From contig OX235270.1 of NCBI GenBank assembly GCA_944472135.2, positions 144,909,632-144,973,631 on the forward strand: 64,000 nt of DNA. Direction: 5' to 3'. The notes under the pieces are model-generated. The model was not told where the DNA came from and did no database searches. It saw nothing but the letters and a program-made list of their open reading frames with translations. The stretch is from Trichobilharzia regenti (taxonomy: Eukaryota > Platyhelminthes > Trematoda > Strigeidida > Schistosomatidae). A program made the position numbers and the translations under genes. This document shows positions 1-11,258 of the stretch, piece by piece. The stretch's first letter is position 1, and every line of letters begins with the position of its first letter.

Positions 1-254
1 CAAAAGACCGATTGGCTGCTTGAGAATTCTTTATTGTTACACCAACATATAAAAATACCAGTTGAACTAAGGTTTGTGAACAAATATTACAATAATAAAT
101 CACAATATTACTTCTGACGGTTTTGTCCTGACTTCTTTCTGAACAGCGACCGATGAGACGATGACTGGTGTATTGATGCCTCCGCGAAAATTGGGGAAGT
201 TGGTTTTGAGCGAACAACGATGAATTGATCGTTCAATCTTCAACTACACTGACA
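1..254 (-). repeat. 3' LTR of BEL copy A (partial)
   Basis: The sequence repeats 3417-3670 almost base for base. On the element sense strand it starts with TGTCAGTG, the usual TG of an LTR. The window starts inside it, so the CA end and the target duplication cannot be seen. Confidence 0.85.
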
Positions 255-963
255 CTCCACGCCAAAAAACGGATCTATTCCTTTTTTCCATCATGACCAA
301 CACACGTTGATTTGAATGCCTTTGCGAGAACCTGGGTCACACGGACAGAGCTGAAATGGAAAACAAACAGAAAAGCCAACACACCACAAGCATACCCACT
401 GTACAATCTCACACATCAATGACGACCTGCGCCTCCAGACAGAGACCCCCACTTGACATCTTGCAACACAATCGCCACTTGCTAGAATGACTCTTGCAAA
501 ATGCAAAGTGACCATAGCACCACTTCACGATACTCTACGCTCATCCTCTTATCTACTCATTACCAATTACCACTGAAATCGCTTGTCACTCATTCTGCCT
601 CAGTTCTAGTAGCGGTGACGCATGCGAGCCTCAGTCGTTTACACTCTTTCTCCCCGGCGTGTCGGACCGCAGCTAACAATTATCTCCGTGTGCATTTCAT
701 TCTCAGCAATAGCCTAGCCTCCCCGGCGTATACGACCCATCTGCTGTCCTTAACATCAATCTATTCATTCACGGATGTAGAAGACTCGAAACAACTTCAG
801 AAGTAATCACGACGAAAATTTTAACAAAATTACGCAATACCAACAAGATACGAAAACAACAAGTAAACACAATGAATCCAAAATACACCAATTGATATGA
901 CACACCACACATATATACAAACAGTACACACAAACTCGCAGTTCATGTCTTGATGGAATTCCT

Positions 964-1216
964 TTGAAGAATCGCAGGACTAACAGCAGTACGCTTACAA
1001 CCCTTCACAGGTTGACGATTGTAGGTTGTGGAATGCCCGGACACAAACAAGATTAACCAACAATTACATCAATTGGAACTCACACAATTATTTAACACAA
1101 ACATATGTACAATCAACACATCAAAATGGTGGATTCTGGCACGAAAAACTACCCTTGAAGAACTGTAGTACTTACACCAGTAAGCCTACAACCCTTCTCA
1201 GGTTGACGCTCTGGGT
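964..1216 (-). repeat. two copies of the ~190-bp post-gag module (copy A)
   Basis: A block of about 65 bp with the shared core CAACCTGAGAAGGGTTGTAG on the sense strand occurs twice, about 190 bp apart, between the gag end and the 3' LTR. Copies C and D have three. The spacer kept here is the first of the two spacer types seen in copy D. Confidence 0.7.
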
Positions 1217-3165
1217 CGGAAAATCGTCGCAGAGTTCATTTGCTGACTTCCTTCTATCAGCCATATCCTCAAATCTGAACGGCAACACGCCCATGTCATT
1301 GTATCGTAGAATATAGATGACGAACAAACACACGACATATCTCATCAACGAAGTGTAGAAACAGAGTAATTTACACCAAAGATAATAACATTCAAATAGT
1401 ACCTTGAAACTAGAAATGCCTTTGTTCGTGCAAGTCAATTTAACAATTACTCTCTCGTTTACACTTGGCTTATCCTCACTTAACTGACCATTGATATTCG
1501 TCCTTTCAAACGAACTGATACTAGCATAGTCATTGCACAAGATACTTGAGTTGATGGGCGTCTTTTTCATTGTGGATGACAGCACCAACGACGACTGATT
1601 GACATCAGTTGATGAAGTTAGCGGTGGATCAAAAGCTGTTGTTGCTCGGCTTTCAGAAGTTTGTCTACATGCAAGACCACCACCACTGGTGTCTTTTACT
1701 ATCAGCTCAGGTTTAGCAATAGCATCTGATGATAGGTGGGCTACATGTTGATCAATCACACTGACGATCTCACAAGTATGCATGCCTTCTGCAACTGCTT
1801 CTGCGTTCAATTCTACTCCCGTTGTAGTTGTACAGAACCTTTATTTAACTTGGCAGTAGTAGGCATATCCCTCATCTCATCATGATCAACCAAAGACAAC
1901 TGTGAAGTATCATGACCATTATCACGAATATTGAATTTACCGTCAAGTTCATCATTTTCAAACTCTTTAATAACAGAAGTAGACAATTTCGGTTCCTCCT
2001 CACAAATCCTAAAAAGTTTTATAACTTCACTCTGACTAGTAATACCTTGTAAACTTGTAGGGTCAGAACTGCACTCTGAAGCAATAACTCTATTCTGTGA
2101 CACTTTATTCAACAATGGCTTACCAGTTGCAACTACAGACTTCTTCACCGCACCGTTATCGTCACACAATTCGGAGTCAGGCTTGGAGTTTACATTTAGC
2201 TTATCACTGAACTTGCTCACTGATTCACAGTTCACTTCTGTATGCACCTCTTGCACACGTGTAAAACAAAACCGTGTTTGTCTTGCATCTTGTAACTTAT
2301 CTGTTGAGGATGTACTACGAAACCTGTTACACTCACTAGGTCTATATGCATTACTAGACATCATGGAGCCTTCTCGATATCCACCTCTCTGAGGCCTACT
2401 CGTCATCAATGATTGCATTTTACCCTCAGACTGCTCTATTCTAGGGGTGAGGTTCAATATACTGGCAAACTTGCTCATAGATTGATTGACACTATCTTTT
2501 ACTAGTTTCAGGATATCATCAAACTTTGGCTCGATACCCTCATCCTCCATACGGGAGCTTATCTTCACCCACTTCCTTTGCAGCCGAGTAGGTAGACGTC
2601 TTGCTATTACTTCTAGTGTAAAACTCGAGTTGATGTCACTCATGCGATTCATCGAAATCTTTCCATTCTTGTAAATTAGCAAATTATCCAAAAACTCAGT
2701 GAGTGCCTGAGAGTCATCCTGTAATTGACCACCATTACCCTTAACAGCCTCGAATAATTTCCCTGCAATCATCGAAGGTCTTCCAAACCTTTGACGTAAT
2801 ATGCTCATAGCCTCGTAGTAGCCCTCTTTTGGCTTCATAAGCTTACAGCACTGTATAGCTCTTGAAGCATCTCCAGTGCAATACCTCATCAAATACATCA
2901 ATTTCAATTCATCATTTAATAGAAAACTACTCAACATGATCTCAAACTCCTTTACAAATTGTAAATAATCAGCTGGGTTTCCATCAAAACGCCGTGGTTC
3001 AAATTTAGGGAGTTTGATGTTCCTATTATCCCTGAACGGCGAAACAGTAACATCAACCATGTCATGCTTAACATCAGACACATCGTTACAATTAACAGAC
3101 AAGTCACCATGACTTACTTTCCTGTTTGCATCCAAGACACTCTGTCCGTTCTTTGACCCAGGCAT
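1172..3165 (-). pseudogene. gag: BEL/Pao-like gag with C-terminal hydrophobic segment, frameshifted (copy A)
   Basis: The frame opens with MPGSKNGQ. Residues about 49-230 carry the gag segment typical of Pao elements (DUF1759-like: LPKFEPRRFDGNPADY, then YCTGDASRAIQ and LRQRFGRPSM). A long Ser/Thr/Lys/Glu-rich tail follows, without zinc knuckles. The last part has a hydrophobic, Cys-rich stretch of about 32 residues and then a charged end. Compared with copy B, one base is missing near position 1815, which shifts the frame between residue 450 and the second block (1172-1810). Structural capsid-like role is inferred from the family. The stop lies beyond the DDFPT end seen in copy D. Confidence 0.8.
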
Positions 3166-3309
3166 TGTTGAACTTGACCCAATTCCGAAAACGTTCCAGA
3201 TATTGCTTGTTCAAAGAGGACTTGACCGGCACCAGGAAAGATGAACGGCAACTATCCAAACTGTCACCAGCGGTCCACACCTTCGAAACCTGACTTCACC
3301 GTCAGAAAC

Positions 3310-3670
3310 TGTCAGTCACGTCTCGTAAACCGTTAATGCCCAGCTCTTGCTACGCTCGGGCCCACGCTGTTCCTTGAAGTTTTTCTGAAAAGCTTAGTAA
3401 TAACGGACGAAAACTCCAAAAGACCGATTGGCTGCTTGAGAATTCTTTATTGTTACACCAACATATAAAAATACCAGTTGAACTAAGGTTTGTGAACAAA
3501 TATTACAATAATAAATCACAATATTACTTCTGACGGTTTTGTCCTGACTTCTTTCTGAACAGCGACCGATGAGACGATGACTGGTGTATTGATGCCTCCG
3601 CGAAAATTGGGGAAGTTGGTTTTGAGCGAACAAAAATGAATTGATCGTTCAATCCTCAACTGCATTGACA
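3310..3670 (-). repeat. 5' LTR of BEL copy A
   Basis: It is 361 bp and bounded by TGTCA and TGACA on the sense strand. It matches the partial LTR at the window start, which shows that both belong to one element. A TTTTTATATG TATA-like motif lies in the middle of the sense strand. Confidence 0.85.
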
Positions 3671-3911
3671 GCTGCTTTTCTGTCTGAAATTATAAATGGA
3701 GCTGAAATAAAAGACATGTGTAGTCTCTAGGTTCATACATTAGATTAGCCTCTGATTTCTGACGCTCTTACATTTGAATTGTGACAAATATCGCTTGGAA
3801 GCTCACTTGGTGTGTCATGGAGTGCCTTTTCGAAGGAGGCCTATGTGCTTGCTATTCACATTTCCTTAGGTAGTTTGTTCCATATTTGGTTGTCAGTCAA
3901 CTCTCAGAAAC
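3671..3911 (-). pseudogene. C-terminal scrap of a CR1-type ORF2
   Basis: The minus strand encodes NQIWNKLPKEM followed by SFEKALHD, the ending shared by the CR1 reverse transcriptases elsewhere in this window (QIWNELPMEMR and SFKKVLND in copy F). Two stop codons interrupt it. The rest of the element is missing, and the piece lies between two BEL LTRs. It is a remnant without function. Confidence 0.6.
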
Positions 3912-4257
3912 TGTCAGTGTCTAGCTCTTACCATGCTGGACCTTACGCTGTCCCTGGAAGTCTTTCAGAAACAATTTGTAATAACCAACCCGAAAAACCA
4001 GAACACAGATTGGCAACTCGAGAATCCTTTATTCCGACGCCAATATATAACCAACAATAAGGCTATTATACACAAGGTCTAATAATAAATGTTATAACAA
4101 TAAATTACTATAATACTTCTGATAGTTTTCTTTCTTCCACCGAACAGCGAACGATGAGACGATGACTGATGGATGGATGACTCCGCGAAAAATATGGAGG
4201 AGTTGGGTTTGAGCAAACAACCATGAATTGATCGTTCAATCTTCAACTACATTGACA
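3912..4257 (-). repeat. diverged BEL LTR with a few internal bases
   Basis: The 346-bp segment aligns along its whole length with the other BEL LTRs but carries many substitutions, so it is an older copy. The short stretch before it (TCTCAGAAACTG) matches the bases that follow the 5' LTR in intact copies. This makes it a 5' LTR from an element whose interior was lost, rather than a clean solo LTR. The RTE sequence starts directly after it. Confidence 0.75.
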
Positions 4258-4261
4258 ACAT

Positions 4262-6117
4262 ATATGAGTTCGACAGCTGTGCTTACCCTGAAGAAGCCCG
4301 GAAGAATATGCAGTCAGCCATAGATACAGCTGTAAAAGCTGTGAACAAGGTAAATCCAAAGGTGAGTGAGAACCATTGGATTTCGACTGCCTCATCCGAA
4401 CTGATAGACGCTAGAAGACTTATTCCGGTGAGCTCCGAATTCAATGAGGAGCGAAAGCTGCACAAAACGAAACTTGTGAAAAGTCTCCGCAAGGTGACAA
4501 AGGCGAAGGAGATGGAAAAAGCATCTGCGATAGGCAATACTAGGCAGCCCTTTGACTCATCAGAGAGACAGGTGGGAGAAGGCAAATAACAAGTGAAACA
4601 ATCTCGGAGAAAAATGGCACCATAATTAGCTCTCAGGATAGACGCCTTGAACGCTGCAAAGAACACTTTGAGGAACAATTTAACTGGCCTACAGCCACAC
4701 TGAACCTCCCCGTTATCCAGCACACACCCGAATGGGATATAGACACTGGTCCGCCGTCTGTAAGTGAGATCACAAAAGCTATCTGTAATTTGAAACGAGG
4801 CAAAGCGGCAGGACCCGACGGAATTATTCCGGAGATGTTTAAGTATGGGGGTGACATACTAGTTTGTAGATTAACTGAGGTACTAGGCAAAGTCTGGGAA
4901 TCAGAGACAGTGCCATCAGACTGTGGTAAATCACTTATTATACCGATATTAAAGAAGGGAAACAAATCCTAATGCGATAATCATGGGGGAATTAGCCCAA
5001 CGAACATAGTCTCTAAAATCCTAGGCTCAGTAATCATGCACAGACCAGGCAGAACTCTGGAGGAACAAACGAGGGAAAATCAAGCAGGCTTTAGACCAGG
5101 TAAAGGGTGAATAGATCATATCTTCACTCTCCGACGGATTCTAGAACACAGACACACTTTTCGGCGTCCAACAATTGCCATATTTCTTGATTTGAAGGCG
5201 GCCTTTGACTCCGTGGATCGAAAGGTACTATGGCAATGTCTGACTGTGAAGGGAGCGCCAAGAAAGTACATTGCACTAATCAAGGCACTCTATTCAAACT
5301 CACGTAGCCGTGTAAGGGCTTATGGAGAATTGTCATCTGAATTGGTAACAACCAGTGGTGTCCGACAGGGATGTCCACTTTCCCCATTTCTGTTTAACTT
5401 CATCATAGATATGCTAATGGAAGTATCCTTAACTGAACGTAACGACTTAGGAATCGACTTGTTACCAGGAAATAGTCTTACGGACTTAGAATATGCAGGT
5501 GATATAGTCCTGTTAGGGGAAGATGCTGACAAAATGCAGAGTCTTCTGAACACCTTGGGCAGCAACCTTCGTATGTTTAGCATGCGATTCGTCCCCGTAA
5601 AATTTAAGATGCTTCCGCATGATTGGACTACGTCAACTCCTAGCTTGGTGATAGGGAGTGAAGTGATAGAACATGTTGACCACTTCACTTATTTGGGAAG
5701 TTGTATCAGCACCAACGGACTGATTGACGACGAAATCTCAGCGTGGATCCAAAAAGCTCGAGCTGCTTTCGCTGACTTACACCATCTCTGGCGTAGGCAT
5801 GATATCCGGTTATCAACCAAGGGACGCAAGTACTACTCAGCAGTTCGCTCCGTCCTTCTCTATGGCTTTGAAACATGGCCAATACGCGTTGAAGACATGA
5901 AAAGGTTGACTGCTTTCGATCACAGATGTCTGCGATCTCTTTCTCACGTTAGGTGGTTTAATAAGGTAAGTAATGTTGACGTTAGGCGTAGAGTATTGGG
6001 CAAAGAGGGAAAATCAATCGACGAGGCTATAAAGCTACATAGATTGAGATGGCTAGGTCACCTGGTGTGCATGCCTAACCATCGCCTCCGCCGACGAGCA
6101 TTACTAGCTGATATAGG
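4262..6117 (+). pseudogene. RTE-clade endonuclease-reverse transcriptase, truncated and broken
   Basis: The first 330 bases encode the linker between endonuclease and reverse transcriptase (EEARKNMQSAIDTAV, ASSELIDARRLI). Then come reverse transcriptase motifs: GKAAGPDGIIPEMFK, LDLKAAFDSVDR, SGVRQGCPLSPFLFN and a thumb region with WPIRVEDMKRL. The catalytic box reads YAGD instead of YADD, so one metal-binding Asp is lost. A frameshift lies between 4589 and 4790, and stops lie near 4970 and 5112. The 5' endonuclease is absent, and the 3' end is cut by the LTR of BEL copy B. Family resemblance is to schistosome RTE elements of the SR2 type. It cannot be active. Confidence 0.85.
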
Positions 6118-6476
6118 TTGTAAATCACGTCTCATAAACCGTTAATGCCAAGCTCTTGCTACGCTCGGGCCTACGCTGTTCTTGGAAGATTTCAGAAACG
6201 CTTAGTTATAACGGACGAAAAAACCAAAACACCGATCTGCCGTTTGAAATTTCTTTATTGTTACACCAACATATAAAAGGAATAAGCGAACTAAGGTCTG
6301 AAAACAAATATTACAATAATAAATCTCTGTATTACTTCTGACGATGTTTCACTCTTCTTTCTGAACAGCGACCGATGAGACGATGACTATCGTATTGATG
6401 CCTCCGCGAAAATTGGGGAAGTTCATTTTGAGCAAACAACCAAGAATTGACCGTTCAAACTTCAACTACATTGACA
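6118..6476 (-). repeat. 3' LTR of BEL copy B (D subtype)
   Basis: It is 359 bp, ends TTGACA on the plus strand, and shares the motif AAAAGGAATAA with the copy D LTR where copy A has AAAAATACCAG. Its distal end reads TGTAAATC instead of TGTCAGTC, so the terminal bases are mutated or lost. Confidence 0.8.
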
Positions 6477-7186
6477 CTCCCCGGCAAAAAGGGATCCAAC
6501 CCTTTTTTCCTTCACGAACAATGCACGTCGAATTGGATGCCATTGCGAGAACCTGGGTCACACCGACAGAGCTGAAATGGAAAACAAACAGAAAAGCCAA
6601 CACACCACAAGCATACCCACTGTACAATCTCACACATCAATGACGACCTGCGCCTCCAGACAGAGACCCCCACTTGACATCTTGCAACACAATCGCCACT
6701 TGCTAGAATGACTCTTGCAAAATGCAAAGTGACCATAGCACCACTTCACGATACTCTACGCTCATCCTCTTATCTACTCATTACCAATTACCACTGAAAT
6801 CGCTTGTCACTCATTCTGCCTCAGTTCTAGTAGCGGTGACGCATGCGAGCCTCAGTCGTTTACACTCTTTCTCCCCGGCGTGTCGGACCGCAGCTAACAA
6901 TTATCTCCGTGTGCATTTCATTCTCAGCAATAGCCTAGCCTCCCCGGCGTATACGACCCATCTGCTGTCCTTAACATCAATCTATTCATTCATGGACGTA
7001 GAAGACTCGAAACAACTTCAGAAGTAATCACGACGAAAATTTTAACAAAATTACGCAATACCAACAAGATACGAAAACAACAAGTAAACACAATGAATCC
7101 AAAATACACCAATTGATATGACACACCACACATATATACAAACAGTACACACAAACTCGCAGTTCATGTCTTGATGGAATTCCTTT

Positions 7187-7440
7187 GAAGAATCGCAGGA
7201 CTAACAGCAGTACGCTTACAACCCTTCTCAGGTTGACGATTATAAGTTGTAGAATGCCCGGACACAAACAGAATTACCAACAGCTATATGACAGATGTTA
7301 TCAATTCAGTATATACAATATGAACATATGTACAAAATCACACACCAAGCACATTGGACTGCTCATTGATGAGCTACCCTTTGAAGAACTGTAGTACTTA
7401 CACCAGTAAGCCTACAACCCTTCTCAGGTTGACGCTCTGG
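7187..7440 (-). repeat. two copies of the ~190-bp post-gag module (copy B)
   Basis: Two CAACCTGAGAAGG-type blocks are seen on the sense strand. The spacer between them is the second type of copy D (ending near CAAGCACATTGG), whereas copy A keeps the first type. Each copy seems to have lost a different unit. Confidence 0.65.
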
Positions 7441-9216
7441 GTCGGAAAATCGTCGCAGAGTTCATTTGCTGACTTCCTTCTATCAGCCATATCCTCAAAT
7501 CTGAACGGCAACACGCCCATGTCATTGTATCGTAGAATATAGATGACGAACAAACACACGACATATCTCATCAACGAAGTGTAGAAACAGAGTAATTTAC
7601 ACCAAAGATAATAACATTCAAATAGTACCTTGAAACTAGAAATGCCTTTGTTCGTGCAAGTCAATTTAACAATTACTCTCTCGTTTACACTTGGCTTATC
7701 CTCACTTAACTGACCATTGATATTCGTCCTTTCAAACGAACTGATACTAGCATAGTCATTGCACAAGATACTTGAGTTGATGGGCGTCTTTTTCATTGTG
7801 GATGACAGCACCAACGACGACTGATTGACATCAGTTGATGAAGTTAGCGGTGGATCAAAAGCTGTTGTTGCTCGGCTTTCAGAAGTTTGTCTACATGCAA
7901 GACCACCACCACTGGTGTCTTTTACTATCAGCTCAGGTTTAGCAATAGCATCTGATGATAGGTGGGCTACATGTTGATCAATCACACTGACGATCTCACA
8001 AGTATGCATGCCTTCTGCAACTGCTTCTGCGTTCAATTCTACCTCACGTTGTAGTTGTACAGAACCTTTATTTAACTTGGCAGTAGTAGGCATATCCCTC
8101 ATCTCATCATGATCAACCAAAGACAACTGTGAAGTATCATGACCATTATCACGAATATTGAATTTACCCTCAAGTTCATCATTTTCAAACTCTTTAATAA
8201 CAGAAGTAGACAATTTCGGTTCCTCCTCACAAATCCTAAAAAGTTTTATAACTTCACTCTGACTAGTAATACCTTGTAAACTTGTAGGGTCAGAACTGCA
8301 CTCTGAAGCAATAACTCTATTCTGTGACACTTTATTCAACAATGGCTTACCAGTTGCAACTACAGACTTCTTCACCGCACCGTTATCGTCACACAATTCG
8401 GAGTCAGGCTTGGAGTTTACATTTAGCTTATCACTGAACTTGCTCACTGATTCACAGTTCACTTCTGTATGCACCTCTTGCACACGTGTAAAACAAAACC
8501 GTGTTTGTCTTGCATCTTGTAACTTATCTGTTGAGGATGTACTACGAAACCTGTTACACTCACTAGGTCTATATGCATTACTAGACATCATGGAGCCTTC
8601 TCGATATCCACCTCTCTGAGGCCTACTCGTCATCAATGATTGCATTTTACCCTCAGACTGCTCTATTCTAGGGGTGAGGTTCAATATACTGGCAAACTTG
8701 CTCATAGATTGATTGACACTATCTTTTACTAGTTTCAGGATATCATCAAACTTTGGCTCGATACCCTCATCCTCCATACGGGAGCTTATCTTCACCCACT
8801 TCCTTTGCAGCCGAGTAGGTAGACGTCTTGCTATTACTTCTAGTGTAAAACTCGAGTTGATGTCACTCACGCGATTCATCGAAATCATTCCATTCTTGTA
8901 AATTAGCAAATTATCCAAAAACTCAGTGAGTGCCCGAGAGTCATCCTGTAATTGACCACCATTACCCTTAACAGCCTCGAATAATTTCCCTGCAATCATC
9001 GAAGGTCTTCCAAACCTTTGACGTAGTATGCTCATAGCCTCGTAGTAGCCCTCTTTTGGCTTCATAAACGTACAGTACTATATAGATCTTGCAGCATCTC
9101 CAGTGCAATATCTCATCAAACACATTAACTTCGATTCATCGTTTAATAAAAATCCACTCAGCATGACCACAAACTCCTTTACAAATTGTAAATAATCAGC
9201 CGGTTTTCCATCAAAA
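7398..9216 (-). pseudogene. gag: BEL gag with C-terminal hydrophobic segment, N-terminally truncated (copy B)
   Basis: An open stretch of 555 codons runs from MKPKEGYYEAM to the end and shows that the gag tail and the hydrophobic segment (LLCFYTSLMRYVV) are one reading frame. Upstream, 9066-9216 still aligns with gag (FDGKPADYLQF) but carries an in-frame TAG before CTFMKPK. The first 60 or so residues are missing beyond 9216. The upstream 150 bases are more diverged than the rest, which suggests a patch from another lineage. Confidence 0.8.
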
Positions 9217-9337
9217 CACACATATTATATATTATATAATGGGAATATACATTGTTAAAGCAGACAGGTTCGTACAAGTGAAATGCTCACAGACTAAGAG
9301 AGCAAACAGAAAGAGAGATCACCATACACACACATAT
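9216..9337 (-). repeat. Gypsy LTR fragment (left edge of array)
   Basis: It aligns with about 11121-11242 of the complete LTR in the array. Its left end meets the BEL gag through a short shared run around AAACAC. Its right end stops in the CACACACATAT tract, where a CR1 3' tail begins. Confidence 0.75.
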
Positions 9338-9888
9338 AATAATAATATATATTCTCATATAAACATATAAATTTACATGAAAATGCATGCCATTTTTACA
9401 GGCACGATCAAGTATGATATAATATCAAATCGTAGATTGTCTACAAGTTATTAATGTTTCAACAGTTAAATATTTGATATATATATAAATACACATTGTC
9501 TGAACTAGGCTGTATAGTTATTGAATTGTACAATTGTCCTCCAGGTTGAGCGGGAAAATCGACTTCGTTTCGTTTTCATCCCGTGGTTGTCGGCATACGA
9601 TAACCAACCAATAATGAGGTAGGTACAACGTTTACAACGGATTGAAAGCTGATTTTAGAAAAATAAAAGTGCTAAGGTGAATCAATAGAGTGTAATGAAA
9701 TGGGTAAGTGCAAGTATCACTAATAAATGCATTAATATAGAAAACTCCCTAGACTAACAACGTTCATTTGCAATGTATAATGCTACGCGTATATCTGGTA
9801 GTATCATGATGTCAACTTTTCGTTTTAATACATTTTTTCCTTATGTCTGCTTTTTTAGTTTATCCTTTTTTGTGCATTTGGTGCTTGG
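9338..9888 (-). mobile_element. CR1-type 3' segment, family A
   Basis: On the minus strand it ends in the 3' module: TGCCTGTA (as TACAGGCA at 9397-9404), then a hairpin and an (ATT)n tail. Homologous segments lie at 25590-25862 plus 29817-30005, 33406-33963, 35083-35667 and 40900-41486. No coding part is present. It sits inside the first Gypsy unit, between an LTR fragment and a gag cut at its zinc knuckle, so protease and the LTR end are missing here. Confidence 0.7.
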
Positions 9889-10830
9889 CTGACAAAAACC
9901 ATTTTTATGACCGATGATTTTGCACTTGCTGCAACGGTGATTTTTGTATGGGCAAGACTTTACAAAGTGCCACGCGCCACAATGCCAGCATGGTGATGGT
10001 GGGGTCTTCTTTGCAGTATTTTGTGAAGTTGAACGAGTATGTGTAGATTTCCGCGGGACATTAAGAGAAGGTGGGTCAGGACTGGATGATGAGAGATTTT
10101 TGCTCTTTCGTAATGCACGAATATCAGAGCTTCTCGAAGGTGTTGATTCGACCAGGTGTGTGTCTTTCTGCAGATTAGTCAGCCGTTGATATTCATCAGC
10201 TATGTCATGTAATGTTAACTTGGGATTTTGTTCTAGCTGATTGAGCAGTCGAGTTCGGATATGTGTGAAACGAGGAGATTGGAGACTGCATATGAGAATC
10301 AAGGCTTTGAACTGATCATCTGTTAAGGACCTGAGTCGAAATCTCTCACATTCTCGGTTGACTGTGCCAACGTGAGTAAGAAAATCATCATTTTCATTCA
10401 TTGTCAGCTTGAGGAAACGATAACGTATGCTGAATAATGAGGAGTGGTCTCCAAAATGTTCACGCAGCAGCTTTATTGTATCATCGAAACACTTGTCACG
10501 TGGCTTCTGGGGTAAAATTAGGTTGCAGTACCGTTCATATTCTGCGGGACCCAATTTACGTAACAACACTCGCACCTTCCAAGCATCGTCTTGTGAGGCG
10601 AGATCAACAGTGAATAAATCCTCATAACGTTGATACCATGTGTCAAAAGTGACATTCGCATCTGGATTATAATTGAACTGTGAAATACTATTCACAATTC
10701 CGTCGACAGATGGTAGCATGGTATGGTTCGGATTGCTTGAAGGTGAAGCTGGATCAGTCTGTTGGTTGACGAACATTTCCATTAATTTCATTTGTCGTTC
10801 AAGCAGTAATTCCAATTTAGAAGGATCCAT
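9841..10830 (-). pseudogene. gag: Gypsy gag, truncated in the second zinc knuckle (unit 1)
   Basis: The frame starts at MDPSKLELL; an upstream GTG-led extension is not a eukaryotic start. It matches the other units up to GFCQP, the end of the second zinc knuckle. The next 16 codons are CR1 3' sequence read by chance. Protease and the tail are lost. It shows that the CR1-Gypsy junction removed about 0.6 kb of the unit. Confidence 0.8.
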
Positions 10831-10850
10831 AGTTTTCCCCGTCGCCAAAA

Positions 10851-11258
10851 TGTTATGCACTCGTCGACAAACTTATTGTTATGTACTGGTCGAGAATTTA
10901 ATAGTCCTGAAGCAAGAAGGCGGAAGTCAGAAGACCACTAGGTTTGCGATGATACTTCTATTTTCCAAACACAAGGAGAATGCAAAAGTGGTATCACACC
11001 AAAGTAAGTAAGTCAGTCACACAAATTGTGAGAACGAATTATATATATAGCAAAATATAGCAAACATGTCAACAACCACCATATATGGATATGTGTCACT
11101 AAGCAACGGACTGTCAACAAACACTCATATTATATATAATATAATGGGAATATACATTGTTAAAGGAGACAGGTTCGTACAAGTGAAATGCTCACAGACT
11201 AAGAGAGCAAACAGAAAGAGAGATCACCATACACACACATATATGTGGATACATATCA
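10851..11258 (-). repeat. Gypsy LTR 1 with adjoining PBS and PPT
   Basis: On the sense strand the LTR begins TGATATG directly after the purine tract AAAAGGGGAGG and ends GCATAACA. Three bases later a TGGCGACGGGG stretch has the TGG start of a tRNA primer-binding site; I do not assign the tRNA. An AT-rich palindromic tract (ATTATATATAAT) and a (CA)n(TA)n run lie inside. Both boundaries were set by the PPT and PBS, not by flanking duplications, because units abut. Confidence 0.75.

Larger units (their letters stand above)
1..3670 (-). mobile_element. BEL/Pao-type gag-only LTR retrotransposon, copy A
   Basis: Two LTRs of the same subtype flank an internal region of about 3.05 kb; the left LTR is cut by the window edge. 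The internal region holds a broken gag, about 190-bp repeated modules after gag, and a purine-rich stretch with an inverted repeat next to the left LTR. There is no protease, reverse transcriptase, RNase H or integrase in any frame, so the copy is non-autonomous. Assignment to BEL/Pao rests on the gag domain. It is nearly identical to copy B in the internal region but not in the LTR. Confidence 0.8.
6118..9216 (-). mobile_element. BEL gag-only LTR retrotransposon, copy B, 5' end lost
   Basis: It has a 3' LTR and a 3' internal region, and the gag breaks off at a junction with a Gypsy LTR fragment near 9216. From about 6620 onward it is nearly identical to copy A, including the antisense ORFs. 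The LTR and the region beside it instead match the D subtype. The copy is therefore mosaic. It interrupts the RTE reverse transcriptase on its left. Confidence 0.8.

Noticed and set aside
291..515. 74-codon sense frame near the BEL 3' LTR, repeated at 6512-6736 and 57520-57744
   Set aside because: Copy C has a stop in it, copy E is disrupted, and differences are mostly amino-acid changing. I see no sign of coding constraint.
501..806. 101-codon plus-strand frame repeated at 6722-7027, 57730-58035 and in inverse at 28907-29210
   Set aside because: It is antisense to the BEL element. It is open because the copies are alike; most differences between copies change amino acids, and copy E breaks it.
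10831..10860. Upstream start of the Gypsy Gag at a GTG codon
   Set aside because: The first codon of that longer frame is GTG and overlaps the LTR end and PBS. ATG at 10830 and its equivalents is the sensible start.
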